From contig NZ_MAUJ01000008.1 in assembly GCF_001696455.1 (NCBI RefSeq), positions 188,501 through 252,500 of the forward strand: a stretch of DNA of 64,000 bases, in the 5' to 3' direction. The DNA comes from Pseudoalteromonas luteoviolacea (GTDB lineage: Bacteria > Pseudomonadota > Gammaproteobacteria > Enterobacterales > Alteromonadaceae). Both the position numbers and the translations under genes were made by a program. Of this stretch, positions 18,662 through 27,721 are shown piece after piece (position 1 is the first letter of the stretch; every line of letters begins with the position of its first letter). Under the pieces are notes generated by a model. That model worked only from the letters and a program-made list of their open reading frames with translations, did not search any database and was not told the origin of the DNA.

Positions 18662-18669
18662 TTACTTTT

Positions 18670-19044
18670 ATGTATCAAGTCACAAAATTACATTACCACC
18701 GCGCCAGCAAGCAGCTCGATATTTACTTTGATGACGACTTAACGGTGACATTGAGCTGCGAATTTTTGCGCACCCACTCTCCCTCAGCTGAGGTGCAAGG
18801 ACACGGTCCCTCACAACAGCAATTGGTCTTGAATAAACAAGATGTGCAGATATCCCAACTAGAACCTGTCGGTCACTATGCGGTCAGACTTTGTTTTGAT
18901 GATGGTCACAACTCCGGGTTGTTCAGTTGGCAATACTTACGCAAACTCTGTACTGAGCACGAGTCCTTATGGCACACCTATCAACAGCGCGTGACTGCAC
19001 ACCAACAAAATAAAGACAGCGTGCCCATTAAATTTGTGCCTTGA
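18670..19044 (+). CDS. DUF971 (gamma-butyrobetaine hydroxylase-like N-terminal domain) protein
   Basis: A 124-residue protein made of a single DUF971/GBBH-like N domain: LHYHRASKQLDIYFDDDLTVTLSCEFLRTHSPSAEVQGHG and YAVRLCFDDGHNSGLFSWQYLRKLC. Its commonest genomic position in gammaproteobacteria is beside hslVU, as here, but its function is not settled. A TTG at 18634 would extend the frame through the palindrome. The ATG at 18670 gives the conserved N-terminus MYQVTKLHYH and is chosen. Confidence 0.85.
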   Translation: MYQVTKLHYHRASKQLDIYFDDDLTVTLSCEFLRTHSPSAEVQGHGPSQQQLVLNKQDVQISQLEPVGHYAVRLCFDDGHNSGLFSWQYLRKLCTEHESLWHTYQQRVTAHQQNKDSVPIKFVP

Positions 19045-19114
19045 TCGGTAAGTAATATCTGGAGATTGCTTTATCTATCTAAAATGACATTAAAGACTGC
19101 TATAGTGGGAAAAG

Positions 19115-19148
19115 TTAAGTGCCCAAAGTTTTTACTTCAGGCACTTAA
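19115..19148 (-). terminator. Terminator-like hairpin after the chemoreceptor gene
   Basis: TTAAGTGCC (19115-19123) and GGCACTTAA (19140-19148) pair over 9 bp, and on the minus strand are followed by the weakly T-rich CTTTTCCC, just past the stop codon of the minus-strand chemoreceptor. Confidence 0.6.
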
Positions 19149-19155
19149 TTCAAAG

Positions 19156-21036
19156 TTACACTTTGTACTTATCAATCGCCATGTGTAATGCTCGAGCCTG
19201 CTCTGACAGCTCTTCACTGCTTTGCGCATTTGACGCTGCATGCTCAGAAGCATCTTGTGCAATGTCTCTGATTTTTACAACATTCTTGTTCACTTCCGAT
19301 GCCACTTGATTTTGCTCGTCGATGGCCGTCGCAATGTGTGTACTCATATCCATGATATTTTGCACATCCTCAGTGATCAGACCAAGTAACTCGCCAGCTC
19401 TTTCGGCTTGCTCGACACTTTCATTACTTTGCCCACGGCACTCTTCCATAATGCTGACAACGTCTCGGGTACGTTGCTGTAACGTCGAAATAATACTTTC
19501 AATTTCTTGCGTTGAGTCCTGAGTACGCTGTGCCAATGAACGCACCTCGTCTGCAACCACGGCAAAACCTCGCCCTTGCTCACCCGCTCGCGCAGCTTCA
19601 ATCGCCGCATTCAGCGCCAGTAAGTTAGTTTGTTCAGCAATACCGCGTATTACATCCAGCACAGAGCCGATTGTTTCGCCATCACGCTCTAACTGACCAA
19701 CGACTTCAGATGCGCCGCTTAACGAGTGAGACAACGCCATAATGTGGTCGATGGTTGACGTTACTTCGCTGCGACCTTGCTGTGCATTGTTATTCGTAGA
19801 TTCAGCTTTTTGTGCAGCAGCCTCTGTATTGTGCGAAATGTCTTGGATAGTCGCTTGCATTTCTGTTGCAGCTGTCGCCACCATATCGGCTTCATGGAGT
19901 TGCTCGTTCATACCAGAGCTTGTATGCGCCGTTGTTTTCGATAAGTGATCTGTCGCATCATTAATGGTCACAAGCGCACGATTTACATCTGCGATTAATT
20001 CTTTAAAGTCAGCAATTAAACTATTGAAGTCTCGGGTCATATCGGTAATTTCATCATTACCCGTCTGCTCGATGAAAATACCTAAGTTATTTTCTCTGCG
20101 GATCCGTTCAATGGTTTGATAAACACGCTCAACTGGACGAATAATCGAACGGCTGGTCGACCAAACTAAGAACATCACAATCACTGCCGCAACAAGAAAA
20201 ATGACAATGGCAACAGATTTGGCAAACTCCGCATTGTTGTGAATTTCCTTTTTCGTCTGCAGTACAATGGCAGCAACCACGGCGTCACTCTTTTGCACCG
20301 TGCGCTTCATCTCGCCCAACGCACCACTATTGAGATCAACCCCTAGCGCCACTTGTGCATCGATTAAACCTTTAAATTTGTTTTGATACACATTCAGCAG
20401 TCGGATCAGATCTTGTTGATAGCTACTATCGTGGTCTGAATCGCGAATTTGCCCTTCAAACGTCTCGATATGCTTATTAAATTTACCTAGATATTTGGTA
20501 TCCAAGCGCAGCATAAAGTCTTTCTCTGCCCTTCTAAGCTGTAGCATAGTCGTCAGTAGTTTATAGTCTTCTCGTTGTTTGAGCAGCGTCTCAACACCAT
20601 GTACAGCTTTTCGCAATTCGCCATACAACGCGTCTTTTGGATGTAAGCCAATTGTTCTTTGCAGTGACACAACGTTGTTAAATGACGAATGGTACTGCTT
20701 TACCAACTGGTCAAACTCTTGAAGCTGAGACCTGTCTATATCGAACTCAATAAAAATCTCGTTTAACAGCGCTTTCTTTTCTTGCAGCTGACGATATTCA
20801 TTTTCAAATTTGTCTAGCGCATCAACATCTTTGTAGAACAAAAAGTTCTTCTCGTACTTTCGCATCGCTAGTTCGTGAACATCCAGTTCTTCCGCATATT
20901 GAATGGTTTCATTCAAACGGCGCATTGTATTGGCTTCGGTGATGATCACCGCCAACATCACAAGCAATGCTACACCGACAACCACAGCGTTTAATTGCAA
21001 ACGCCTTTTAATGGTGAGATTTTCAAGTAGAGCCAT
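19156..21036 (-). CDS. Methyl-accepting chemotaxis protein with helical bimodular sensor
   Basis: Membrane chemoreceptor of 626 residues. The first membrane segment is at about 14-34. The periplasmic part (about 35-272) is all-helical and carries the LRRAEKDFMLRLDTKYLGKF signature of HBM-type sensors, which in characterised receptors bind organic acids. The second membrane segment is at about 272-294, followed by HAMP and a cytoplasmic signalling domain with the conserved tip EQTNLLALNAAIEAARAGEQGRGFAVVADEVRSLAQRT. I see no C-terminal CheR-binding pentapeptide. It is monocistronic. A weak flagellar-type promoter (TAAA...CCGA) may lie upstream near 21091-21117. The ligand cannot be told from sequence. 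Confidence 0.92.
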   Translation of the reverse strand: MALLENLTIKRRLQLNAVVVGVALLVMLAVIITEANTMRRLNETIQYAEELDVHELAMRKYEKNFLFYKDVDALDKFENEYRQLQEKKALLNEIFIEFDIDRSQLQEFDQLVKQYHSSFNNVVSLQRTIGLHPKDALYGELRKAVHGVETLLKQREDYKLLTTMLQLRRAEKDFMLRLDTKYLGKFNKHIETFEGQIRDSDHDSSYQQDLIRLLNVYQNKFKGLIDAQVALGVDLNSGALGEMKRTVQKSDAVVAAIVLQTKKEIHNNAEFAKSVAIVIFLVAAVIVMFLVWSTSRSIIRPVERVYQTIERIRRENNLGIFIEQTGNDEITDMTRDFNSLIADFKELIADVNRALVTINDATDHLSKTTAHTSSGMNEQLHEADMVATAATEMQATIQDISHNTEAAAQKAESTNNNAQQGRSEVTSTIDHIMALSHSLSGASEVVGQLERDGETIGSVLDVIRGIAEQTNLLALNAAIEAARAGEQGRGFAVVADEVRSLAQRTQDSTQEIESIISTLQQRTRDVVSIMEECRGQSNESVEQAERAGELLGLITEDVQNIMDMSTHIATAIDEQNQVASEVNKNVVKIRDIAQDASEHAASNAQSSEELSEQARALHMAIDKYKV

Positions 21037-21143
21037 ACAGTTACCTAATTATTACAGAACCTGCAATACAGTATAGCCAAAGTCACCTTGCGTCGGAATT
21101 CAATCTACAACTTTATGCAATTTTTTTTCAAAATGCTCACCTG

Positions 21144-22190
21144 TTATGCAACTTTGTTCCTATTTTGTAGGACTGGATACCATAAACTATCGTGAAGTGC
21201 ACTGTAATCTTGCCACTGACCCTTCGCCAACCAATCTGCTAGCGGCGTCGCATCCGATGGAAAATCGATCACTTGTCCCTCAGGGTACTCCAACCATTCC
21301 GCTAGCGCCTCTGAATTAAGGTAATTCATCACATTTGCCAGCCCCAATGATTCCAGAGTCATGGCATTGCTTAACTGCTCAAACTGCCCTTGCAATGGTT
21401 TGAGTAGTAACTTTTTACCATACTTCAATGCTTCACTCGATAGTTCAAAACCGGCATTGGCAACCACACCCGATGCACTTGCAAGATCTTCTAAAAACCC
21501 TTGGCGTGATGGCGCGCGCAAATGAATATGGTTGATTGATTGATTACTTGCATCGGGGTGATAACAATAAAACTCCCTATCAGGAAAATCACCAAGCAAT
21601 TCAACAATGCCATTCAAATCTTCAAAGGGTAAATAAACCAGGACTTTATTTGGAATGGAGGCTTTATGTGTACCATGATGGGCGATAAATGGTGGCACAA
21701 TATTTTTCGCGAAAGGTTGCCAATGCACACCCAAGTAGACATCCGCTGGCGCAAACCAACGTATCAATGCCCGCTGCATAGATCCTGCACCGAACAAGGG
21801 TACTTCAGGGGATAAAAATGCCGCTTGATGACTCATCGCAACCACTGGCACCTTAGCTAGCCTCGCAGCCCACGCGGATATTGGCTCGAAGTCATTGAAT
21901 ACCATATCATAACGTTTGATATCTAACGTTTTCACATCACGCGCAAAGGTGCCGAATTTAAGCTGCTTAGCCGTCTCACGATAATTCAATCGGCCACTTT
22001 TCGTAATAAAGCTCATGCCAGTTCGCGTTTGGTATTCACCGAATATATCCATGTCAAAATACTGATCAGCCTGTCGACCAGAAAATAGGTAATCCACTTC
22101 AATATTCATGCCTTTAAAGCACTCAGCCATAACACGCGCACGTGTTATATGACCATTTCCTGTTCCCTGGATACCATATAAAATTTTCAT
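21144..22190 (-). CDS. MJ1255/VC2487-type glycosyltransferase
   Basis: Probable GT-B fold glycosyltransferase of 348 residues, resembling the family named after MJ1255 and VC2487. The N-terminus MKILYGIQGTGNGHITRA has the glycine-rich loop typical of MurG/UDP-sugar transferases, and the C-terminal half has GVVANAGFELSSEALKYGKKLLLKPLQGQFEQLSNA, the nucleotide-sugar site. The frame runs open to 22373, but the earlier codons lie inside the upstream PAP2 gene and do not resemble the family. ATG at 22190 overlaps the PAP2 stop as ATGA. With the phosphatase it may act on a lipid-linked sugar. The acceptor is unknown. Confidence 0.85.
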   Translation of the reverse strand: MKILYGIQGTGNGHITRARVMAECFKGMNIEVDYLFSGRQADQYFDMDIFGEYQTRTGMSFITKSGRLNYRETAKQLKFGTFARDVKTLDIKRYDMVFNDFEPISAWAARLAKVPVVAMSHQAAFLSPEVPLFGAGSMQRALIRWFAPADVYLGVHWQPFAKNIVPPFIAHHGTHKASIPNKVLVYLPFEDLNGIVELLGDFPDREFYCYHPDASNQSINHIHLRAPSRQGFLEDLASASGVVANAGFELSSEALKYGKKLLLKPLQGQFEQLSNAMTLESLGLANVMNYLNSEALAEWLEYPEGQVIDFPSDATPLADWLAKGQWQDYSALHDSLWYPVLQNRNKVA

Positions 22191-22711
22191 AACTCTCCTA
22201 AAATCCCAATTGCCAATACGGCACAGCCACTTCCCATCAACGCACCTATAATCACATCGGCAGGGTAATGAACACCCACCAATACTCGTGATAGCGAAAC
22301 TCCTGTTGCCCAAACGATTAAAGGGATCGTCAGGATTGGATAGACTTCCATTAAACAAGTTGCATATAACCAAGCACCCGCGCTGTGTCCTGATGGCAAA
22401 CTAAACTTATCACTCGGTGTCAGCATCGCTTTCACTGCCAAACAATCACACGGCCTTACGCGGGCAAAGTGTTTTTTCAATAAGAAGTACAAGGGCCGCT
22501 CAATTGCAAATGCCACGAGTACAGTTTGAAAGAAAATGACACCTACCTTACCCATAAAGTAGCCATTGAGTAGCGCGAGAATGACATACAGACCGCCGTT
22601 GCCGCTTTTTGACAACATCAACATAAACCACTTGAACCATGGTCCTCGCTTCGGCTTATAAAGTGCAAAGTAAAGCGCCGTATCCAGCTTAATTATTTGT
22701 GCTTTCATCAT
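22187..22711 (-). CDS. PAP2-family membrane phosphatase
   Basis: Integral membrane phosphatase of 174 residues of the PAP2/haloperoxidase fold, acting on a lipid phosphate or diphosphate. The three catalytic motifs are present: KKHFARVRP (K-X6-RP), PSGH and SRVLVGVHYPADV (SR-X5-H). There are about five hydrophobic segments. It overlaps the downstream glycosyltransferase by 4 nt, so they are probably translated together. Undecaprenyl pyrophosphate or phosphatidylglycerophosphate are possible substrates; the sequence does not decide. Confidence 0.88.
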   Translation of the reverse strand: MMKAQIIKLDTALYFALYKPKRGPWFKWFMLMLSKSGNGGLYVILALLNGYFMGKVGVIFFQTVLVAFAIERPLYFLLKKHFARVRPCDCLAVKAMLTPSDKFSLPSGHSAGAWLYATCLMEVYPILTIPLIVWATGVSLSRVLVGVHYPADVIIGALMGSGCAVLAIGILGEL

Positions 22712-22865
22712 AGTTGCTTACATTTGTTCACAAATTCAGCATAGAAGAGCTTAATAACAATCACACGACATTTTTGTTACACAATTATGTAAGTTGATTC
22801 AAAGCATTGCGCCGCATAGGAATGGGAGTATACTGGCAACAGTTTAGCCATTCTCTGAGGATACT

Positions 22866-23378
22866 ATGATGGATTACAGCACTTCTGATCTGTGCGATCA
22901 CTTCGCCGATGCCATTGACGTACTTGAGCCAATGTTCATCAACTTTGGCGGTCAAAGCGCCTTTAGTGGACGCATAAAAACCGTTAAATGTTTTGAAAAC
23001 AATGAGATGATTGCTGAGGTACTACAACAAGATGGTACGGGAAGAGTCCTCTTGATTGACGGCGGAGGTTCAACCAGACGTGCGCTGATCGATATAGACC
23101 TCGCAGAGTTAGCTTCAGACAATAACTGGCAAGGTATCGTTGTGTATGGTGCTGTACGCCATGTGGAAGAGCTTGAAGAATGTGAATTGGGCATTCAAGC
23201 AATCGCTTCAATCCCCGTCGCAGCGGATAGCGAGGGTGCGGGTGAACAAGGTGTGCCTGTGAACTTCGGCGGCGTATCTTTTTTTGATGACGACTTTCTC
23301 TATGCCGACTCTACAGGCATCATCATTTCTGCTGAAGAACTCCTGCTAGAGATAGATGAAGACTCTGCAGAGGACTAA
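22866..23378 (+). CDS. rraA: Regulator of RNase E activity RraA
   Basis: Trimeric protein that binds RNase E and the degradosome and lowers RNA cleavage. The 170-residue sequence has the family fold markers: TSDLCDHF, INFGGQSAFSGRIKTVKCFENN, GRVLLIDGGGSTRRALIDIDLAELA, WQGIVVYGAVRHVEELEE and DDDFLYADSTGIIIS. The acidic C-terminal tail is typical. Two ATG codons are adjacent; the first is used. It is monocistronic, with a hairpin after the stop. Confidence 0.95.
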   Translation: MMDYSTSDLCDHFADAIDVLEPMFINFGGQSAFSGRIKTVKCFENNEMIAEVLQQDGTGRVLLIDGGGSTRRALIDIDLAELASDNNWQGIVVYGAVRHVEELEECELGIQAIASIPVAADSEGAGEQGVPVNFGGVSFFDDDFLYADSTGIIISAEELLLEIDEDSAED

Positions 23379-23393
23379 CGCGCCACATAACCT

Positions 23394-23421
23394 GAGCTGA
23401 TGCACTAACAGTGCTCAGCTC
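23394..23421 (+). terminator. Hairpin after rraA
   Basis: GAGCTGA-t-GCACT-aac-AGTGC-TCAGCTC folds into a 12-bp stem with one bulge, 16 nt after the rraA stop. The following TGCTATCTT is only weakly T-rich, so termination is likely but not certain. Confidence 0.55.
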
Positions 23422-23466
23422 TGCTATCTTCAAAGTACTACCTGCATTAAACAACACCTGAGTACC

Positions 23467-24522
23467 ATGACTGTAAATAACTGGATCAAAATTTATAACG
23501 AATCGAATATCAACGAGTACACTGCGACACGTGAAAATGAAACGCGATTTTGGCAATCACTTTCTTTTTTACAAGTACAAAACGAATTTTCTCAAGCATT
23601 AAAAGATGCCGCGCAATTTGGGATTAAATATGTACTCGTTGCAATCAATGAAGACATCGGCCCACGAGGTAACTGTGGTAATGGCGGTGCAACCGATGGC
23701 TGGTTTGCATTTTTAAAGCGTTTTCTAAATTTACCCTGTAACCAATTTTTGAAGCCTGACAACGTATTACTTCTCGGTGAAATTATCACGGTGGATCTAC
23801 AGGCTAAAAGTGAACACATAGACAATCGTACTGCGGACGGACTCGAGCAACTTCGCGCTCTGTGTGAAGAGCTGGATCAACGTGTCAGTGGTGTTTTACA
23901 GGCAATATTTGATGCAGACCTTGAGCCAATCGTCATTGGCGGCGGGCACAATAACAGCTATGGGTTGTTAAAAGCACTCTCACACAGCAAAAAAGTACCT
24001 TGCCAAGCAATAAACTTCGACCCTCATGCAGACTTTAGAGCGTTAGAGGGACGTCATTCGGGTAACGGCTTTAGCTATGCACACCACGAAGGTTACTTAG
24101 ACAATTACCATGTCGTGGGCATGCATGAGCAGAAAAATAATGACACGATTGTCAGCGCCCTGACAAAAGCCGGGTTCACCTATACAAGCTATCAAGATAT
24201 TTTAGTATCACGCCAAGTTAGCTTAACGGATGCCATCAAGCCTGCATTAAAGCGCTTTGATCAATCTCGACCACTGGGTGTTGAAGTTGACGTTGATGCC
24301 ATTTCTGGTATGCCGGTCAGTGCTTTTACTAACTGCGGGTTCAGTGTGAATGATGCCGAGCACTTTGTATATCAAAGCGCACTTCAGCCCAATGCAAAAT
24401 ACCTACATTTGTGTGAAGCGGCCCCAGCTAATCACCCACAAGGTAAGCAACAAGGTGACATAGAAGCCGGCCAAGTCCTGTCTGGTTTGGTATGCAGCTA
24501 CCTTAGAGCAAAACAAAGCTAG
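23467..24522 (+). CDS. hutG: Formimidoylglutamase-like ureohydrolase
   Basis: Arginase-fold metallohydrolase, probably releasing glutamate from N-formimidoyl-L-glutamate in the last step of histidine breakdown. The 351-residue protein has the dimanganese ligands of the family: GGGHNN (His161), DPHADFR (Asp185, His187, Asp189) and EVDVDAI (Asp275, Asp277). It is about 30-40 residues longer than common HutG, mostly at the N-terminus. hutI and hutC nearby support the assignment, although hutH and hutU are not in the window. An agmatinase or arginase is the alternative. Its end overlaps the convergent GGDEF/EAL gene by 4 nt. Confidence 0.82.
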   Translation: MTVNNWIKIYNESNINEYTATRENETRFWQSLSFLQVQNEFSQALKDAAQFGIKYVLVAINEDIGPRGNCGNGGATDGWFAFLKRFLNLPCNQFLKPDNVLLLGEIITVDLQAKSEHIDNRTADGLEQLRALCEELDQRVSGVLQAIFDADLEPIVIGGGHNNSYGLLKALSHSKKVPCQAINFDPHADFRALEGRHSGNGFSYAHHEGYLDNYHVVGMHEQKNNDTIVSALTKAGFTYTSYQDILVSRQVSLTDAIKPALKRFDQSRPLGVEVDVDAISGMPVSAFTNCGFSVNDAEHFVYQSALQPNAKYLHLCEAAPANHPQGKQQGDIEAGQVLSGLVCSYLRAKQS

Positions 24523-26363
24523 TCAATATCGGTTGCACTCGATGGGTTTTCTATTGGGTGCTCCCAACGCCACTGTTTTAGCCAACTAATCATACCAACA
24601 CTGCTCAATGGCCTCGTAAATAAATAGCCTTGCGCTGCAAAAGCATTCAGATTTCGCGCAAATTGCAGCTGCTCTTGAGATTCAACGCCCTCGCAGATCA
24701 CCTTACATTCTTGTACATTTTGCATTTCGACGATACCGCGCACCACCGCCTTAAAATTACCTTGGCTTTGGTTTGGCGTAGTGAGAGAACGGCCAAGCTT
24801 AACATAGTCCACTTCCAATTTTGGCAGTTTAGCGAGTAGTAGAGGAGATTCCCCAAACCCATCTACACATAACCTCACACCCATTGTGCGAAGCCTTGCC
24901 ACCATGGCAATACCTTGCTGGTCAAGCGTGGTAAACATTTGGGAAGGGCATTCAATGATAATATCTTGTGGCAACAATTGATGCTCAACCAATACCCTGT
25001 CGACAAACTCAATGAATTCTTCATGTAGCATCTCTGGACCAAACAGGTTAATACCTAACGGCATTTGGATCCCTTCAACCCTAAGCGCCAATGCAATTTC
25101 TGCGGCACGTTCAATCACGTACTGAGCCAGCGGTAAAGCTAAACCTGCGATCCGAATATCATCGATAAACTTACTCGCAGCAAGTATTCCCTGTTTAGGG
25201 TGCTGCCAACGCAGCAGTAACTCAACATACTCAATATCACCGTCACCGTTTCTCACAATAGGCTGAAAATACAGTTCGAGTTCGTTTTTAAAATCGATGT
25301 GTGCTAATTCGGCCAATCGCGCTTGCTGCTCTAGACGATCCACCTGCATTTTTTGCTCGTATGGCGAAATGACTTTTTCAGGCGAGCTATCCAAGGCTAA
25401 AAAAGCACAGGTTAATAAATCATCGAACTGTCCAAGTTCCTCATCGCAATTGACAAAGCTAGCGCGCGCACTTACTTCAATAATGCAATTACCCACATTA
25501 AAAGGCTTGAGCGTACTTTCTATGATCTCTGCACAAAGGTGCTCATGAAGATGCTTTTGATGGGCTAAGCTGCATACAAAGACAAAATGCAATCCTCCCA
25601 AGTGCGCAAGTCGAGCCACTTCATTTCCCAAAGCAATTGGCATAACGTCATGGCTTTGCAAATACTGTTTCATCCGATTTGCTGACTGCGCAAGCAGTAG
25701 ATCACCAAATTCACGACCAAGATGAAAGTTTACTTGCTGAAATCCTTCAAGTCGGATCATCACGAGCATGGCCGTGCCGGGTTCTCTAGCGCGGTATTCG
25801 TTGAACGCTTCTCTGACACCAGCGCGATCGGGTAAACCCAATATGTCGCTGTTGGGCATTTGTTGAGGTTCGACAGGCACGGGAACACCCGCATTGGGAG
25901 AAGGTAAAAACAGTTCACTTACAAAGATAGGCAAAATAGCAATAACGACATAGATTTCAGGCCAATACCACCAGAAATGAGACAGTATCAACAAAGTTGC
26001 ACTGACTGAGCAAAAGGCAGCAGCGACAATATGCCAGCCCTGCCCCAATCTATCGCTTTGCCAAATATGCAGAAGTAGTAGTGCAACCAAACTGTACAGC
26101 GCCAAATCACCCATAGCGGCAAGGACAGCCAAACATCCCGCCCCCAATAAAGCATGTATGATTCGGTTAACAGCAAAGTGAGAGCGAGCCATCGCAACTA
26201 GGCTCAGGCTCATGACAGTACCCGCTAAGAATGCGTTGATGAGTCCAGGTTGCCAAGCTTCCGACAATGACAACTCCGACAATGCTGAACTAGCCCAAAC
26301 CGGAAATATCATACACGCCATAAACAACGCACAGACCCATTTTGCAGACATCATTCTTGCCAT
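24519..26363 (-). CDS. Membrane protein with degenerate GGDEF and EAL domains
   Basis: A 614-residue protein with a signal-like N-terminus and about five to six hydrophobic segments (residues 8-155), then a GGDEF-like domain (about 172-330) and an EAL-like domain (about 355-595). Both catalytic motifs are altered. GGDEF reads GGLHF (256-260). EAL reads ELLLR (381-385), and DDFG reads DGFG (501-504), losing one metal-binding aspartate; E471, K522 and E558 remain. The family makes or breaks cyclic di-GMP, but here a binding or scaffold role is more likely. It lies between hutG and hutI on the hutI strand; a link to histidine use is not established. Confidence 0.85.
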   Translation of the reverse strand: MARMMSAKWVCALFMACMIFPVWASSALSELSLSEAWQPGLINAFLAGTVMSLSLVAMARSHFAVNRIIHALLGAGCLAVLAAMGDLALYSLVALLLLHIWQSDRLGQGWHIVAAAFCSVSATLLILSHFWWYWPEIYVVIAILPIFVSELFLPSPNAGVPVPVEPQQMPNSDILGLPDRAGVREAFNEYRAREPGTAMLVMIRLEGFQQVNFHLGREFGDLLLAQSANRMKQYLQSHDVMPIALGNEVARLAHLGGLHFVFVCSLAHQKHLHEHLCAEIIESTLKPFNVGNCIIEVSARASFVNCDEELGQFDDLLTCAFLALDSSPEKVISPYEQKMQVDRLEQQARLAELAHIDFKNELELYFQPIVRNGDGDIEYVELLLRWQHPKQGILAASKFIDDIRIAGLALPLAQYVIERAAEIALALRVEGIQMPLGINLFGPEMLHEEFIEFVDRVLVEHQLLPQDIIIECPSQMFTTLDQQGIAMVARLRTMGVRLCVDGFGESPLLLAKLPKLEVDYVKLGRSLTTPNQSQGNFKAVVRGIVEMQNVQECKVICEGVESQEQLQFARNLNAFAAQGYLFTRPLSSVGMISWLKQWRWEHPIENPSSATDID

Positions 26364-26388
26364 TACTCAATCACTTTTTACTTCATTA

Positions 26389-27612
26389 TTATTGAATAAG
26401 TCTACCCGATATCCACAGATTTAACAGATCGTTTACGCCAAATTGGTAACTTAATTCCGCCGGATGCTGGATCTGCCACATTGCAATGTCAGCTTTGCTA
26501 CCAACTTTCAGCACACCCCGGTCTTGCAGTCCAAGTGCTTGAGCAGCATGCCTTGTTACACCAAGCAGTGCTTCTTCTGGTGTCATTTTAAACAGAGTAC
26601 ATGCCATATTGAGCATTAACCGAAGCGAACACAGAGGTGCTGTGCCTGGGTTAAAATCACTGGCAATAGCAATCGGCACCCCATGATTACGCAACAATTC
26701 AATTGGTGGGTGTTGTGTTTCTCTTAAGAAATAAAATGCGCCCGGTAGAATAACAGCAACAGTACCTGATTTTGCCATTGCCATCACACCACGCTCATCT
26801 AGGTATTCAATATGATCGGCAGAGAGGCCATTAAATTCAGCCACAAGTTCGCTGCCATGCTGGTTAGACAATTGTTCTGCGTGACACTTCACTTTTAGCC
26901 CAAGCTCAGTTGCTCGCTCAAACACACGCTTAGTTTGTGCATGACTAAAACCCACATTCTCACAGAACACATCCACCGCGTCTGCTAAATTACGCTCGGC
27001 AACCAAAGGCAGCATTTCGTCACAGACTAGGTCAATGTAACCTTCACTATCCCCTTTAAATTCTGGTGGTAATGCGTGTGCACCGAGGAAAGTACTTTGA
27101 ATCTGAATTGGATGATGTTCATCCAAAATTTGGTTTACTTCTAGTAACTTCAACTCAGTTTCTGTATCTAACCCATACCCAGATTTACTTTCGACGGTCG
27201 TCACGCCTTCACGCAGTAACGCATTTAAGCGCTCTTTTGCAGCAACAAAAAGCGTTTCTTTAGATGCTTGGCGCGTGGCTTTTACCGTTGTTGCAATACC
27301 GCCACCTTGCTCAGCGATCTCTTGATAAGACACACCATTTAAACGCTTTTCAAACTCTTCAGCACGAGAGCCCGCAAATAAAATGTGTGTATGACAATCG
27401 ATTAAGCCTGGTGTTAACCACGCACCTTTTGCTGAAGTCACAGGTGTAGATAGCGCATCAAACTCTGGTAAATCACTTTCTTTACCAAGCCAAACGATGG
27501 TGTCGCCTTCAATCATGACCGCACCATTTTCAATCACACCGTATGCACCTTCGATTTGCGCGTCCATTGTCGCAATATTTGCATTAGTTATCACTAAATC
27601 TACATTGATCAC
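26389..27612 (-). CDS. hutI: Imidazolonepropionase
   Basis: Third enzyme of histidine degradation; opens 4-imidazolone-5-propionate to formimidoylglutamate. The 407-residue amidohydrolase has the metal site GLIDCHTHILFAGSR, the family stretch RLNGVSYQEIAEQGGGIATTVKATR, the metal histidine in KCHAEQLSN and the final aspartate in AIASDFNPGTAP. The start is a GTG at 27612 with a poor ribosome site; no in-frame ATG lies near. It is divergent from hutC, with the HutC operator 47 nt upstream. Confidence 0.94.
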   Translation of the reverse strand: MINVDLVITNANIATMDAQIEGAYGVIENGAVMIEGDTIVWLGKESDLPEFDALSTPVTSAKGAWLTPGLIDCHTHILFAGSRAEEFEKRLNGVSYQEIAEQGGGIATTVKATRQASKETLFVAAKERLNALLREGVTTVESKSGYGLDTETELKLLEVNQILDEHHPIQIQSTFLGAHALPPEFKGDSEGYIDLVCDEMLPLVAERNLADAVDVFCENVGFSHAQTKRVFERATELGLKVKCHAEQLSNQHGSELVAEFNGLSADHIEYLDERGVMAMAKSGTVAVILPGAFYFLRETQHPPIELLRNHGVPIAIASDFNPGTAPLCSLRLMLNMACTLFKMTPEEALLGVTRHAAQALGLQDRGVLKVGSKADIAMWQIQHPAELSYQFGVNDLLNLWISGRLIQ

Positions 27613-27658
27613 TGTCTATACTCAGTTGGGTAAAATTAATACGAGTTTAGCAAGAATA

Positions 27659-27672
27659 CTTGTATATACAAG
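27659..27672. promoter_or_regulatory. HutC operator between hutI and hutC
   Basis: CTTGTATATACAAG is a perfect 14-bp palindrome in the 109-nt divergent region. It contains the GT-N-TA-N-AC core of GntR/HutC-type sites and closely resembles known hut operators. It is placed to repress both hutI and hutC itself. Urocanate is the usual inducer in this family. Confidence 0.85.
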
Positions 27673-27721
27673 ATAACTGTGCCACCTTTATGAGTAACCT
27701 TTAACTTGGCGGCGGCGGATA

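Noticed and set aside
22191..22373. N-terminal extension of the glycosyltransferase
   Set aside because: The extra 61 codons lie entirely inside the PAP2 gene, do not resemble the family, and the ATGA overlap at 22187-22190 gives a natural start.
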